Part shown: positions 10,848-22,799 of the stretch, one piece after another
Numbering within the stretch: the stretch's first letter is position 1
Layout: every line of letters starts with the position of its first letter
Source of the DNA: Trachythela sp. YZ-2020
Taxonomy: Eukaryota; Cnidaria; Anthozoa; Malacalcyonacea; Clavulariidae
Direction of reading: 5' to 3'
Assembly (NCBI GenBank): GCA_016169945.1
Contig: JADLSH010000178.1
Location: 124,001 to 188,000, forward strand
DNA: 64,000 nt
The notes under the pieces: generated by a model
Databases searched by the model: none
The model's input: the letters and a program-made list of their open reading frames with translations, nothing else
Told to the model about the DNA's origin: nothing
Translations under genes and position numbers: made by a program

Positions 10848-11375
10848 CTATATCTTATTGCTCGGCTCATATCGCTTTATTTCTTTTTGTGTTATTATAG
10901 CCAGATCACTTTCTTTCCAATCAGCCGAGTCTACCCAATTGTGGAAAAAATTGTGTTTCAGTTTGGGTCGTTCTTTGTCTTTTCGAGGTGTTGTGAGAAA
11001 GCCAGGTTTAGGTGCTGTATGCACCGGTGGTGTTATATTGATAGGTCTTGGAGTGGTTGGTTGTGTTATAAGGATTAGTTTGGGAGCGATTAGTGGTTCA
11101 ACAATATCTGGGGTTTCAACAAATTGGAGGACAGTGGACTGAAAATCTATCTTGTTTTTAAAAGTTAGAAATCGATTTAGTAGGTCAGAAAATAGGTTGC
11201 TTTTCTCAACCGCGGTAAGCTGTGGTGCTTCAACGATCTCTTACATTCGCTGCTCGGTATTATCGACACTAGATTTACAAGGGGTGTTTGATGATAGGAC
11301 TGTTTCCGCCCATATTCGACTAAGTCCTTTTGCATTTACAAAAGATTTACTGCAAACGTCCCACTCATAGGACAT
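10848..11375 (-). pseudogene. Degenerate 175-codon frame with a finger-like start
   Basis: A single minus-strand frame runs from an ATG at 11,375 to a stop at 10,848, broken by one TAA at 11,241. It begins with a finger-like SYEWDVCSKSFVNAKGLSR, in which the first cysteine and last histidine of a C2H2 finger appear mutated. A Thr/Pro-rich middle (PTTPRPINITPPVH) and a basic, Trp-containing end (FFHNWVDSADWKESDL) follow. Composition is unlike random sequence and the frame length is unusual here. It lies just downstream, on the same strand, of an RT fragment (11,745-12,640) and could be an accessory domain of that LINE. Identity unknown. Confidence 0.45.
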
Positions 11376-11448
11376 GCTTACTCATTAAGAATCACAGTAA
11401 AATTATTTGAAACAAGGGTGATGATATATATATATATACTAGTGACAC

Positions 11449-11575
11449 TACATATAGTCCATGACTATGACTATAGTCCATGACTATGACTGTAGTCCAT
11501 GACTATGACTATTACTATAGTCCATGACTATGACTACAACTACGACCATGACTATGGCTACAGTATGACTATTGT
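11449..11575. repeat. Tandem array of a 19-bp TAGTCCATGACTATGAC unit
   Basis: Four to five near copies of TATAGTCCATGACTATGAC, decaying to the right into TGACTACAACTACGACC. Preceded by a short TATATATATATA tract at about 11,425. Confidence 0.9.
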
Positions 11576-11744
11576 CCAGTATAATATAAATTTTAGTATA
11601 GTATAATTTTATAATAGATCATTTTTGCAGTAAAAACTGAATTACAATGGTACTTAGTAAAACTAGATAAAATTACATTTCAAGTATTTAAAAATTTACA
11701 AAAGCTAAGGTTAAAATAATTACAAGTTATTTAGAATTATAATT

Positions 11745-12640
11745 GCTTCCGGCTAAAATAAAACTGTTCCTGAAACGATCAGTTCTGCACCTAGAAATTG
11801 ATAAACAGTCTTTCTTTCTGAAATTATATCTGCAATCTTTTTCTGGAGGTAAAAAAGCAGTTAATCTTGTGCGAGCGAGTCATCTGTTCTTAAAAAGACG
11901 TTCGCTAAGAGAACATCGAGGATTATACAATGTCGGCAGTTTGATCACCTGCTTCGTAGTAATATACTCACCTAGAGGATAGATGATCTTCAGAGCTCTT
12001 CGTTGGATGGACTCGATTTGGACAATTTCAAATTAGTACCCTTCAATTATTATCGGAGGGAAAATGGTGTGGTTAGGCGAAAAATTGACAACTAGTTCTC
12101 TAGTCTTCTTCAGATTCAACTTTATGTTATCATTGGTTACCCAATCAACACATTCAATATTTAAGAAAGGTAGGTTTGAGCTGGAGAGTTTAGTAATAAC
12201 TTCCCAAATTGTAGCATCATCTAGCAATTTCACTGTGTCTGAAGATGGCTGAAGGCCGTTGATCATTATGAGAAAAAATATAGGACCTAACTTCGTCCCC
12301 TGTGGTACACTGGCTTTGATAGGCTTCCCATAAAAAAGAGAGTGCCAATTTTAGTTCGTTGCATTCTACCAGTCAGAAAATTTGTAATCCAGTTAATAAG
12401 CACAGGATGAACGTCTAACACGTTTAATTTATTTGACAGAATATTATAATCAATGCGGTCAAAGGCTTCAGAAAATCTAACACACCAATACGTAAAGAGG
12501 AGCCCAGTTTGTCGGTAACTTCATACCACTTAATGCTAGAGCCCTTCACCAAACCAAACTTTAGAGGCTCAAGTTTATCGAATATCGATTGCAGAAGCCA
12601 TTTTTATGGGAAGGATACCAGAATTTTACTTAGAACGGAC
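11745..12640 (-). pseudogene. LINE reverse transcriptase, palm and C-terminal region
   Basis: On the minus strand the palm of a non-LTR RT is legible. KASVPQGTKLGPIFF is followed by INGLQPSSDTVKLLDDAT, in which LLDDAT occupies the place of the catalytic (F/Y)xDD box. Then come a W..NDNIKLNLKKTRELVV block and the C-terminal region ending near 11,745. Frameshifts and stops are scattered. It cannot be the missing palm of the 8645-9020 fragment, because on the minus strand that would have to lie below 8645; it is a different copy. Confidence 0.75.
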
Positions 12641-12959
12641 GTTAATAGGTCAAAAGTCGTTGTTCACGTCAAGCGCAGGTATATACTTTGGAATGGGAGA
12701 AACAATCGCGCACTTCCACTGCGACGGAAAGTAATCTTTGCGTATTGATGCATTAAAAATAAAGCACAGAAGGCGACTTTGTGATGACGCGTTCTTGCGA
12801 AGTAGTCAACCTGGGATTTCGTCCGGACAGAGTCGCTGGTAAGAGAAATAAAAAACATAAAACAGCACGGGATATTTTTCAAGTGTGTGTACGATGTCGG
12901 CAAAACCAAAAATATACTTTGAAAAAAAAGTTGGCCAATAATTACGGTGGTCTGCGGTC

Positions 12960-13480
12960 ATAATCGAACTGGTATCCACCCTAAATCTAACAAACGACGA
13001 GCGAAAAATGCTGAGTAGGATTGGACGATATTCGAGGAATATGTCGACCCAAAGAGCAACTTCAGGCTGGCAAGTTAAACTACGCATGCGCTAAAAAAGA
13101 GGAAGTAAGACAATGTACTCATTTCGAAAGAAAATCAGAGTTCTGTAGAGAAAAAGTATCCTAACGCAGATAGACATCTTATTGCTCCTTAAATATTTGG
13201 CTCCAACAACCCACACGTGCAAGCTAAATTACTGGAGCAGAATTTGACCCTGACTTTGGACAAGGCTATAGCAATAGCCAGGATGCAGGGGACTACTAGT
13301 TCTCAATTGGCAGACATCAGCGGTAAAAATAGCTCCATATATGCCTTAGAACATGAGAAACAACAACAACAACAAACCATATTAAAAGCAACCTGAAAGT
13401 TTCTGGCAACTGTGGGCGTAGCGATAACGTACCAAAACACTTTCTCTTTCTCTCTTCCCCGCATTCGATACAAGAAATAG
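12960..13480 (+). pseudogene. Ty3/gypsy gag-like fragment
   Basis: The plus strand in shifting frames matches the capsid part of a gypsy-type gag. FEEYVDPKSNFRLA lies near 13,035. A KAIAIARMQ helix after NPHVQAKLLEQNLTL lies near 13,205-13,285. A CAA run follows at 13,360. At least two frameshifts separate the pieces. It is on the strand opposite to the pol remains next door, so it is a separate or inverted fragment. Confidence 0.6.
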
Positions 13481-13869
13481 AACTCAAAAGTAGTTACACT
13501 CCCTACAGCAAGAACCTGACCATGTCGACAGTAGTACTACATCAATACTTACACTCCATTAACATTGATACTTTGAATGAGAATACACAAGCTATTATTG
13601 ATATACATGTAGACGTTAGCTAGGACAAGTTATCAAGTCAGTACCTTATAAGATACACACAGGCGCCGAACGTAATACAGTATGTTACCCCGTTACCTGT
13701 TTAATAAGCTTTGCCGCAACTCTCATTATGACTTGAATGGTCAACCCGTTGGCTTGACGCCATCTAATATAGTATGCATTTTACGGTCATTAAATTGAAC
13801 ATTACGGTATTTTCAAGTTACAATAAACACATAATGACAACATTACTGAGTACAGCTTTAATGAAGTGA

Positions 13870-14345
13870 ACAGAAGTGGCGTAAAAGTGTCAATTTTGTT
13901 ATCTTGCACTGTAGTATCGATCATGACACAGAAGCATTGTCAAAATCTGATTGGTATCACGACCAATGCCTTGGTTGATCTTACTACATCAACTTCAGGG
14001 AAACAAGAATATCGACCAATGATTACCAATAGGTATTCACCGACGGCGACTAGCAACCTTTATGCATTTCAGTGCTTGTGATTGGTTCCGGAGGGTTGGG
14101 CTTTCCAACAGCTTGGCATGTGATACATTTGTCGATTGCTTAATAATCATCGTGTCCATAGAAACCAAAATTTTCGCGTATCAGCGTTTTCGTTTTGGTA
14201 ACGCCAAGGTGATCTCGATAGCGCTATTCTGGAACCACGAAGAACGATACCTTTGGTTGTTACTGTATGTTCGTCTTTTACAGTCTTCAATAATTTAACC
14301 ATTTGAGGCTGCTATTTAACTTAATACCTGCTCTGACTCCTCTGC
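13870..14345 (-). pseudogene. Ty3/gypsy integrase core fragment
   Basis: Minus-strand reading gives pieces of an integrase catalytic core. GEYLLVIIGRYSCFPEVDVV lies near 14,035-13,975, in the place of the usual VVIDxYSRFPEV box with its catalytic aspartate altered to glycine. STKALVVI follows. Upstream pieces near 14,280-14,150 fit the zinc-binding linker region only loosely. Stops throughout. It follows the RT fragment in the expected pol order. Confidence 0.6.
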
Positions 14346-14499
14346 TCTGACTAAATAGCTGCTTTCGACTTTTGGGATAGTATCACTGATATCCCTAGCG
14401 TCAGAAGTGACATATTATGTTTTCTATATTTGGTAAATCATATGTTTCTTTATGTGTTTCATCCAAAAAAAATGGTATTTTTCTAGGTTAACTCGCGCA

Positions 14500-14955
14500 A
14501 AGGGGCTGTAATGGTGCCCACGTTTGGAATTTACTTTGAAATAGATTTGCCATTTCCAAAAAAGTTTCTTACTTCTGGAACATTTGTTAACACTGATGTA
14601 TTCTTTATAGTTTTAACACGTTTTGGATCTCGCTTAATGCCATCATTCGACAAAATCTCACCGAAGCATGCATTGAGACGTAGACAACCTAGGTGTACTG
14701 AATGTTGTAATGTATCGACTGGCTTCATTTTTATTTCATCATTGGCAACATAAATGCGAAACCCTTGTCCTTTTTTCGGTACTGCAACTATTGGGGATAC
14801 CCAGGGTGTAGGTTAATCCTCTGGCACTTCCTTAACTCTACCTCGGTTTTCTAAATCTTCCAAAGCTTTTTAATTATCTTCACGAATGTGATACGAGATT
14901 CATCGCTGGGGTTGTTCCCGGGGTGTGTGCATTTTATTAATCTTACGTTTTACTT
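14500..14955 (-). pseudogene. Ty3/gypsy reverse transcriptase fragment
   Basis: The minus strand shows TPWVSPIVAVPKKGQG, the start of a gypsy RT, near 14,810-14,760. After a deletion of the palm comes the connection segment LSNDGIKRDPKRVKTIKNT with PEVRNFFGN near 14,640-14,555. The YxDD-bearing part is missing. The element order on this strand (gag knuckle 15.6 kb, RT 14.7 kb, integrase 14.0 kb) supports one eroded Ty3/gypsy copy. Confidence 0.75.
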
Positions 14956-15544
14956 TATCGCTCTTGAGTTTTCCTGAGCATTCAAATGCAGCTACGTATT
15001 CAGTATTCTGTTCAATTTGCTGTCTTTAGTTACCGAAACTTTGTTAAGATGTGGACTAATCAAATCCAGCACTTGAGCTGTTGGGACAGAAATTATATTA
15101 CCACTGTTCGTTGTCTTGAAAAAAACAGAAAGAGCCACAGCAATAAGCCTCCTAGTTTTAATAAGCTCTTAGAATTTACCTATAAACTGTACTGGGTTTG
15201 AGGCATCATATTAACTTTACCTCTACTAATTTGCCTACAAAAATATTTACAAGTAGATAAAAATAAATACAATAGTATTAGTATAACGTGCTAGAGACCT
15301 TTAGAAATCCTAACGGACTTTTATAATTGTAGCGTCAATATGAACAGTTGCTTTAAACGTACGAATGTTGATGCACCTTAACATTGACTTTCGAGGTTTT
15401 GTAATTTGTCTATGTTTATACTATTGCATCGTTGGAACTTTCCATCTCACTATCTGCTTGGTTTAGAGGATTAATTGGCTTTCCAGAATAATTCCATCTT
15501 CACTCGATTTGAATTAGATTTCGACTGTCCTCGACAAACTGTAT

Positions 15545-15705
15545 AGAAAAATGATTGGACTTACCGCATTTCCCATATTGTTTTCCTTTCGCCGGACACT
15601 GTCCTTCGCGTGGATATGTCAATCCGCAATTGCGACACGTATTTGTACGCTTTGCATTAACTTTCTTAACTCGTCTGTACTCTGTTCGTTCGACTCAATG
15701 TCACG
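15545..15705 (-). pseudogene. Ty3/gypsy gag/pol zinc-knuckle fragment
   Basis: Minus-strand reading gives a cysteine-rich module: CRNCGLTYPREGQCPAKGK and then GKCGKSNHF. This is the tandem zinc-knuckle arrangement seen before the protease of many cnidarian gypsy elements; one cysteine of the second knuckle appears as tyrosine. It marks the 5' side of the minus-strand gypsy remains down to 13.9 kb. Confidence 0.7.
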
Positions 15706-15748
15706 GGCTTGAAATTCACATTGCTCGTCTCGTCGCCCATCAAGTAAT

Positions 15749-15992
15749 AGGGAGCTTTAGCAATGATTACGAGTACGATTACGAGTACGAGATTCTTCAT
15801 TTTTGCGCCAAACACCATGTTATTTGCATTAAGCCATCTCGCAAAATTTGTAGTCATCGGGCTTTTGAGTGCAAGATTTTTGGTAAATCTCGTACTCAAA
15901 AGCCCGACGACTGCGACTTTTGCGAGATGGCGTATGCAAACAACACGCGAAAATGACAAATCTCGTACTCGTAGTCACTTATAAAGCTCCCT
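15749..15992. mobile_element. Palindromic MITE, 244 bp
   Basis: Near-perfect inverted halves begin AGGGAGCTTT and end AAAGCTCCCT, with GAGTACGA repeats near the left tip and a centre near 15,870. Flanks are TA-rich (TAAT and TATA), so the duplication cannot be read precisely. The three overlapping short ORFs here are by-products of the palindrome. Confidence 0.85.
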
Positions 15993-16717
15993 TATATCGC
16001 TTTTAAATTATAAGTTGGAACTCTCAACCCTAGCTTACGAATTCGTGAGGACGTTCATGCAGTTATAATTTTTTGCCCGATCTCAAATCTAAACTGTGAA
16101 AAGAACATATTTGGGCTAGCAATCGTAGTCTCGTGTGGATTTGCTCGAGTGTATCATGAGCTTCTTGCTTTGCTTAACGGAATTAATAGACCGCATAGCG
16201 GCGATTATTCTTTGGCTTAAGCTTTGCTTTGGATACATAATTATCGTTGTTCGTTCCTGTGTCCGGTAATTGGCAAAAAAGTTCGCCAAAGCGTTGACCC
16301 TCTTCACACGGAAGTAGTACACGTTTCCTTTTGGCATCCCTAATTCCACCCGCTAATATGAACATTTCGAAGTCTTCCATCCACATATATAATTTTACGC
16401 CTAAATTCGCACCTACCACAGAACAGGCAAAGGTTTTATCGATACAAACGGCGTGTAAACGCTAATATTTCCTTGTTGCCTACCTTGTTCGGCTGCCTGT
16501 TTGACGATCTTCGCAGCCAATATAATATTCTCTCGTTTTAATATTAATATATTTACATTTTCTACATACAGCCTTCGTTCTTGTTCTCTCTATACTACTC
16601 TAATACAGACTATTGTTCACATACTAGGACCTTCAATCCTTAAGTGGACACCATTCTTGGGTCGCAACCAAACGCATATTATATTTCTACATTTGCATAC
16701 ATATTGTAAAAAAAAAA
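15993..16717. other. Unassigned sequence
   Basis: AT-rich, short spurious ORFs on both strands; no recognised domain or repeat ends. Confidence 0.4.
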
Positions 16718-16721
16718 TTAA

Positions 16722-19077
16722 CTCATTAACTGGCAATGCGCCCGAATGCGCCCTGGAATTGGCAAGGGGGTAACTGGCAATGCGCCCGAATGCGCCCGAG
16801 ATTGGCATGTGAATTTCCGGGCACGATTGCCAAGCACATGTTTGACACGTTGCCTAGCAACCAATACGAATATAAAACGCGAAACACGAGCTTTCCAACG
16901 GCACATTGGGCGAGGAAATTGATCGAAAATTCCCAAAGATTTTCAAGTTTAAAATTCTATTTTTTTACAAAAACGTTACGCAATGGCTATATGTTACAAG
17001 AAGGGAATTTACAGCCAGTTCTAAGGGCAAAAAAGAAGAGGATTTTCAAGAGATCAACATAGAAAATTTGGTCCAAAACGAAAGGGAATGTCTCGGCGTT
17101 TTTGGTCAAGTTCTTGTCGAAATCCATTCGCGAGCTTTTGAGCCGAAAACATGGGTATTTTGTAAATTTTATGGAAAATAATAGTCGGAAATAACAAGGA
17201 ACACGAACACCAAACACAAGTGAGTAGATACGATCTTTTTTGAGCCTGTTTTTGAATAGAAAAATTTTGAAAAAAACTCGCAAAATTCGACAGAATTTTA
17301 GCAGGTTAAATCTAGTTTAAAGTAATCCTTTTAGAAGAACTGTTCGTGCATGTTTATGGCATTATTTTGACTGTTTTCGTAACCCTTCTGTTGGTCTTCT
17401 TGCCCAAGGTGTGAATTTAGCAAAAGTGTATTCAAACCACTACACATTTTACCTACTATGTGCGTATGTCGTCTTTTTGGCATGAATACTCTAGTAAAAT
17501 CACATGAAAACTAAGTAGAATGATCCACAATGACCGGTCCGATCTATTTTTGTAAATTTCTTCTTAAAACGACCACTAATTTCAGAGATATTGTAGCTTA
17601 AAACCAGTGTATTGAATTAATGCGGGTGCCTGCCGCGTGCGAATTCTCAAAAACTTGACAGCCGATTTCAAAAGCTTCTAAAATGCTTTTTTATGGATTT
17701 TTATATCCCCATAAAAATTTAAATCGATAAAGCTCGTCATAAAATTAGTGCAAACTCGTTTTCTAAGAACTACACATTGAGCACTTGAAGGGAAAGATGT
17801 AAAATATGTCAGGACACCTGTTTGCAAAATGCCGGTTCCTCGCTGCAATGGCTTCCTTTGCACGCAGGAAGCAATGAAATTGATGCCCTTTCCAAAATCG
17901 GTATTTAGCAGTTATTTCGGGCCCAATGTCCACTTATTTATCATGAAATCGTTTTAATAGAAGACTTTTAATAATACTCATGGGATATTTCGTTATTTTG
18001 CGAAATAAAAGCTATAATTATCTTTGAGGTGTTTATCTTTTAAAGTGCACGCGCGAAAATATGGAATCTACGTGTTTACTCCCGTCCGAAAAGCAACCAG
18101 ATATTGAGGACCTTATTTCATCATTTTACAGCAATATAGAACACCTAAATATTAAATTGTACATTTCACTGGAGTATGAAGATTGTATTTTTACACGATT
18201 GTTCCCTTTTACGACCTATTTCAAACTGAAAAACGTGCTTGCTTTTTGAGCCACATTTCAAAAAGAAGCCGCCTGTCTGCCATTATCTTGTCTTATGAGT
18301 AGACTACATTGATGCGCAAAAAAAACACAAGAAAATTGAGCTAAAGTTCTTACCTGGTGTAAAGTTAAGATATTTTTCACTTTGTGGATGACTTTTAGTG
18401 CTTTGAGTAGAGAAATTAACAGCTTTTTGTTTTGTCACCGCAAATTGCGTTTGAATATGTCGGTTGTCGAAGTCTGGTTTAAAAACACCTCCACAATGCC
18501 CGCTTTTCTCACTCTTTTCATTCTTTGTTTATATTAAAACAGATAAATTCTTGTACTATTTGTTTTATCAAATATATTTGTGTGAATTTAAAACTTCGAG
18601 GAGGTACAATCACTGCGTTTTGGCTTATAAATGTTTTGACCCGTGAACAACAACCTACTCTTCTCCATTTTATGTTGTAAACATGAGGTCCTGGACTAGG
18701 CTCAAGATAATTTATTTTAATTTTTAATACAAATATGTACCAACCAAGCAATTTAATTTTTTTTTGCCATTTATGTAGGGTTATGGAGATATTGCCCTTC
18801 AGATATTAGGTGTCATGAGGGGCAAAATGTTAGTGCTATAAAATTTACCCAAACCAAAAATTCTCACACTTTATCTATTTACGAGAGCAAGCTCATTTAA
18901 ACTAAATTAGGTCAATTATATATCACTCTTGTCTGATTCGAAAAATCAGAAAGTTTTATAGAAATGCTTTTGAGATATTGCCAATTTTATGATTGCCCTC
19001 GAATTCAATGAAGAATTCGCCATATTGCTTGTCAGTTAAAGGGGTAGAAATGTTGCAACAGTCTGCCAGTTAATGAG
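16722..19077. mobile_element. TTAA-flanked 2.36-kb element (piggyBac-like ends)
   Basis: TTAA at 16,718-16,721 and 19,078-19,081 bounds inverted ends CTCATTAACTGGCA and TGCCAGTTAATGAG; with the TTAA the inverted match is 18 bp. TTAA duplication with a CYCATTAACTG-like end fits piggyBac-like transposons. Just inside the left end a 27-bp stretch (TAACTGGCAATGCGCCCGAA, continuing) is duplicated, 43 bp apart. Internal ORFs are short and I recognise no DDD transposase, so it is probably non-autonomous. Confidence 0.75.
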
Positions 19078-19081
19078 TTAA

Positions 19082-20419
19082 AGCCTTGGCCCTTGGCAAA
19101 CAAAGTTGAAGCTATATGATTTTTATCGTGAAACGACGAGAAAAAAATTACAGCATACCTTGTTCATTGTCCAGTTTTAGTAGAAAGCGTTGATCGAAGC
19201 CTGATCGAAGTCAAAACACATGCATTCACTGCATGATTCACTTTATGAGTGTTTTTATGGGCAAAGCAAGTAAACACGAAGATATCCTTGTCGAAGCAAC
19301 ACTGAACACCAGAAAACCAGGCCAAAACCTTTCATTCCTATGCTTTTCAGCTGCCATATTTAAAAAATATCGTGTATATTTTTACAGAAACTATGTTTTT
19401 TTGTGAGTTTCTTGCCAGTTTTCTTGAGTTTTCGTCTTCGTGTTTTCTCATCCGGATCTCGCAACCGGTAAATAACATATATATCTTGGATCTTCGGATA
19501 TGTTTTTGCATGTAGAAGAGTAAGGTTCGTCAGTAACAAAAGGCTTTAGTGAAACATCATTTCTCGCTTTTATTGAACAACTTTTAATGGCGACAACAAC
19601 ATGAAAACAATTTAGACAAAGAAGTCAAAAACTGTATTTACGTAAAAAACAAAAATGTCAAACAATGCAATAAAACGATGGTTTCAGATACTTCTTTCTG
19701 TTTTCTTGGAGTTTCCCATTATTTGTTAGTGTGTAAATCGTAAAAATGTTTCCATTTCTAGCCACTGCACTTACAAAACACAAAAGCTATATTAAAACAA
19801 GTAAATATTCGGCGGTTGACTGTTGTGTAAAACTACCTGAAAAATACAATAAGAACTTCGACGTTTCGAGCGAAGGCCGTTCGTCTGGAAGTTAGTAGAA
19901 AGGTCTTCGCTCGAAATTTTGTACGCACAAGTAAAATCATTGGTCTTGCCGAAGAAAAAACCCAGCTTGGCCGAGCAAGAAATTACCATAGTAGCATAAA
20001 TTATCTCCTAAACGAGTTCGGTAAGCCACCCTGAACATTTGTACATAAATAGATATGCATTTGTAGCGTTCACGAGGAGAAAATTAAAAAATCTGTAAAA
20101 AAAACTGAAACTCTCAAAAAAGCTGAAATTTAATTCCAAAGATCTGGATCAACAGAATTTTTTAAATTTGCATGATTTATCATTTAAAAAATGGTGGTCA
20201 CTGAAATCATTTAAAAAAAATTTGACAAAACTACAATATTATCGCCATTTTTGGTAACATTATTTTCGTCATAGTCATTATAGAAACGCCATATTTTTTA
20301 AAATTTATTTTTAATTGTAACAAGCCTTTAATATGCTATAATTGTATGGAAGTTTAAACCATGTACATATGTTGAAAAAGAAATTATCAAATTTTAGAGA
20401 AATTGTTAATGGAGCAACC
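19082..20419. other. Unassigned sequence with one hairpin
   Basis: No gene seen. A hairpin at about 19,858-19,914 pairs TTTCGAGCGAAGGCC with GGTCTTCGCTCGAAA. Similar GAAGGG/CGAAA motifs occur in the palindrome at 32,962, suggesting a shared short repeat. Confidence 0.45.
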
Positions 20420-20423
20420 TTAA

Positions 20424-21627
20424 GGTGGTACACCACAACAAATTATTATTTTCTTAAAAATGCCTATTTCAATAATTTTTTTGCCCAGAACTATTCCTCT
20501 GATCAAATGATGACCAATGACACAGTTTTCAAAATTATGATTGCCATGGTTACCAATATAATTACCCTCAGCAGTCAAAGAATGGTGTCTCGATAAAAAC
20601 GATTACAAGACAACCAAACATGACAAATCTTCAAAAATGGTAAAAATAGAAACCAATATATGACGTGTATGCTATGAACTAGGATCTTTAAAAAATATTG
20701 AGTTTTAGTTATTTTTTTCTGAAGGAGTTGATGTCGCATATATTTTTATGTCTTTTCGGTCAGAAAAATAATGATTGTACATCATAGATTTAGCCAATTT
20801 CAAAAATCCTAGTTTACAGCATAGATAAGGTATATACAAAGCTTCACTGAAAATTTGAATTCATTTGGTTCATTGCTTTAGGAGATATCGTTTTTAGCGT
20901 ACTGCTAATTAGGTCAAAATTGAAAACTGAATAAAAGCTTTTATTTACTTATATTATAAGCACAAATGAAAAATTGGACATGGAGCTCCCCTATATTTTC
21001 AAATGCTCACAAAATATACTAAGACTAATTCGGGGTCGATGTCACATAGCCAAACATATCCTAAACGGGAGAGGTAGGCATATATATAATGAAAATGCCA
21101 TGCTAGATTTTTTCAAAAATGTTTAACACCTACTATTTCAACATCTAAGTTTGGTTCCCAGCTGTGACTCCGCCGTGCTGCCGTCTTTAAAAGACACCAA
21201 TGTTTAACCCTTCGGTTCTTTGAATGGTTATGGCAGATCGACTTTCGTCGGACTTTACAGGATGTCCTCAATCAGTCAAAGCCTTGAAGTGGAACCGTAA
21301 TTATTCAAAATATATAGCGTGAACACAATTTACTTTCACGCCATTATAACGCCTCTCCCGCCTAAATATAACCTACTTGTACTTGGTGTAATTTGAAATA
21401 AAATCGTTTAAATTAACTATATAGCTAGGGTGGGGTAGGTGGATGTCGTTGCTATGGTGGTTACAGGACAAAATTTCAAACAAGCTGCTATTTTCCCCTA
21501 TTTACACATTTTCCGCCAAACAAATAGAAAAATTAACACCAGAAAACGAAAAATGGATCATTAACGATGCATAATATGGCTAATTTCAAAAATAGGATTT
21601 TCCTTTAAAATTTTGTAGTGTACCCCC
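20424..21627. mobile_element. TTAA element A (Kolobok/piggyBac type), 1.2 kb
   Basis: TTAA at 20,420-20,423 and 21,628-21,631 flank inverted ends GGTGGTACACCACAACAAAT and its imperfect reverse complement (GGGGGTACACTACAAAATTT read inward from the right). The right 600 bp is homologous, in reverse, to the left part of element C at 28,891. No transposase ORF. The short ORF at 20,342 runs across the left terminus and is not a gene. Confidence 0.8.
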
Positions 21628-21631
21628 TTAA

Positions 21632-22281
21632 GGAGGCTCCCTACAGTTTAGTAATTCTGTAGCACGAAAATGTTCACTAAGGTCCATTATTTCCTCAATT
21701 TGCAAGGTATGGTCACAAGACTTGGCCATCAGATTGCCACAATATTGCGGATTACGAAGAACAAAAAACGTTTTTAAATATTTACGTTGCCATGGTAACA
21801 ACGCGATTTAGAGATTGTCGTATTTTTATCTTGGGTAAAACTTTTTTATTTTTTGCACACGAGCACCTAAAGTACAAAGTATTGAAATATGCGATTTTAA
21901 AAAAATTCCTCGTAGCCGAATTTTTTTTATTGTAGAAAAACTTTTTTCTGAGATTTAAAAAAATTCGGCTTCGAGGAATTTTTTTTAAATCGCATATTTC
22001 AATACTTTGTACTTTAGATGCTCGCGTGCAAAAAATAAAAAGGTTTTACCGAAGGAAAATCCAAAATATTAAGAAAGAAGATAAAAATACGATAAAAATA
22101 TCTCTAAATCGCGTTGTTACCATGGCAAGGTAAATATTTAAAAACATTTTTTGTTCTTCGTAATCCGCAATATTGTGGCAAGCTGATGGCCAAATCTCGT
22201 GACCATACCTTGTAAAATGAGCAAATAATGGACCTTAGAGGACATTTTCGTGCTACAGAATTAAAACTGTAGGGAGCCTCC
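21632..22281. mobile_element. Fully palindromic TTAA MITE, 650 bp
   Basis: The element starts GGAGGCTCCCTACAGTTT and ends with its reverse complement. It is palindromic almost throughout, with a centre near 21,945, and has TTAA at 21,628-21,631 and 22,282-22,285. Its left TTAA is the same four bases as the right TTAA of element A, so the two insertions share one target site. Confidence 0.85.
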
Positions 22282-22285
22282 TTAA

Positions 22286-22790
22286 GTGTGAAGGTTCCAT
22301 TTTGATTAAGTCAGTAAGTTTTGTTTATTTTATACGAGACAATTTTAGTGCACGTACGAAATAGACAAATGATGAAGCGAATCGATACTTTTATCACGAA
22401 GCGCTATTGAATGCAGCGAAGCAGCAAATATATATGAATGTCTTGAATGGCCACATACAGTAGTTAGTTGAAACGGTAGTAACCAAAATCACCGCACTAA
22501 CTAATAATAAGGTATGGAGATTCGATTATGATTGATTCACTTTCTTGTTCTAGTTTTCAAAGTATGTTTATTATTATAAAATACTTATAGCTGTGCATTT
22601 GTGCAATAGGCTGTATCAGTAATGACGATTGTTCATGAATGTATTTATGATTATTGGTGAAATTAGCATATTTCCGCGGTCGGTCTAAAACGTATTTATA
22701 AAGTAATAAGCTCGCCTTTGTTTATAGCATTTTGTTTATTCTATGTATCGCCTAAGATATTACTAGACATATTTATATAGACTGAATCAA
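22286..22790. other. Unassigned sequence
   Basis: No coding signal or repeat ends seen. Confidence 0.4.
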
Positions 22791-22799
22791 GTTGTCGAA

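Noticed and set aside
15666..15984. Overlapping 73-133-codon ORFs around 15.55-15.98 kb
   Set aside because: They are read through the 244-bp palindromic MITE on both strands; the only supported coding remnant there is the minus-strand zinc-knuckle piece.
20342..20596. 84-codon ORF
   Set aside because: Crosses the left end of TTAA element A; no recognisable protein.
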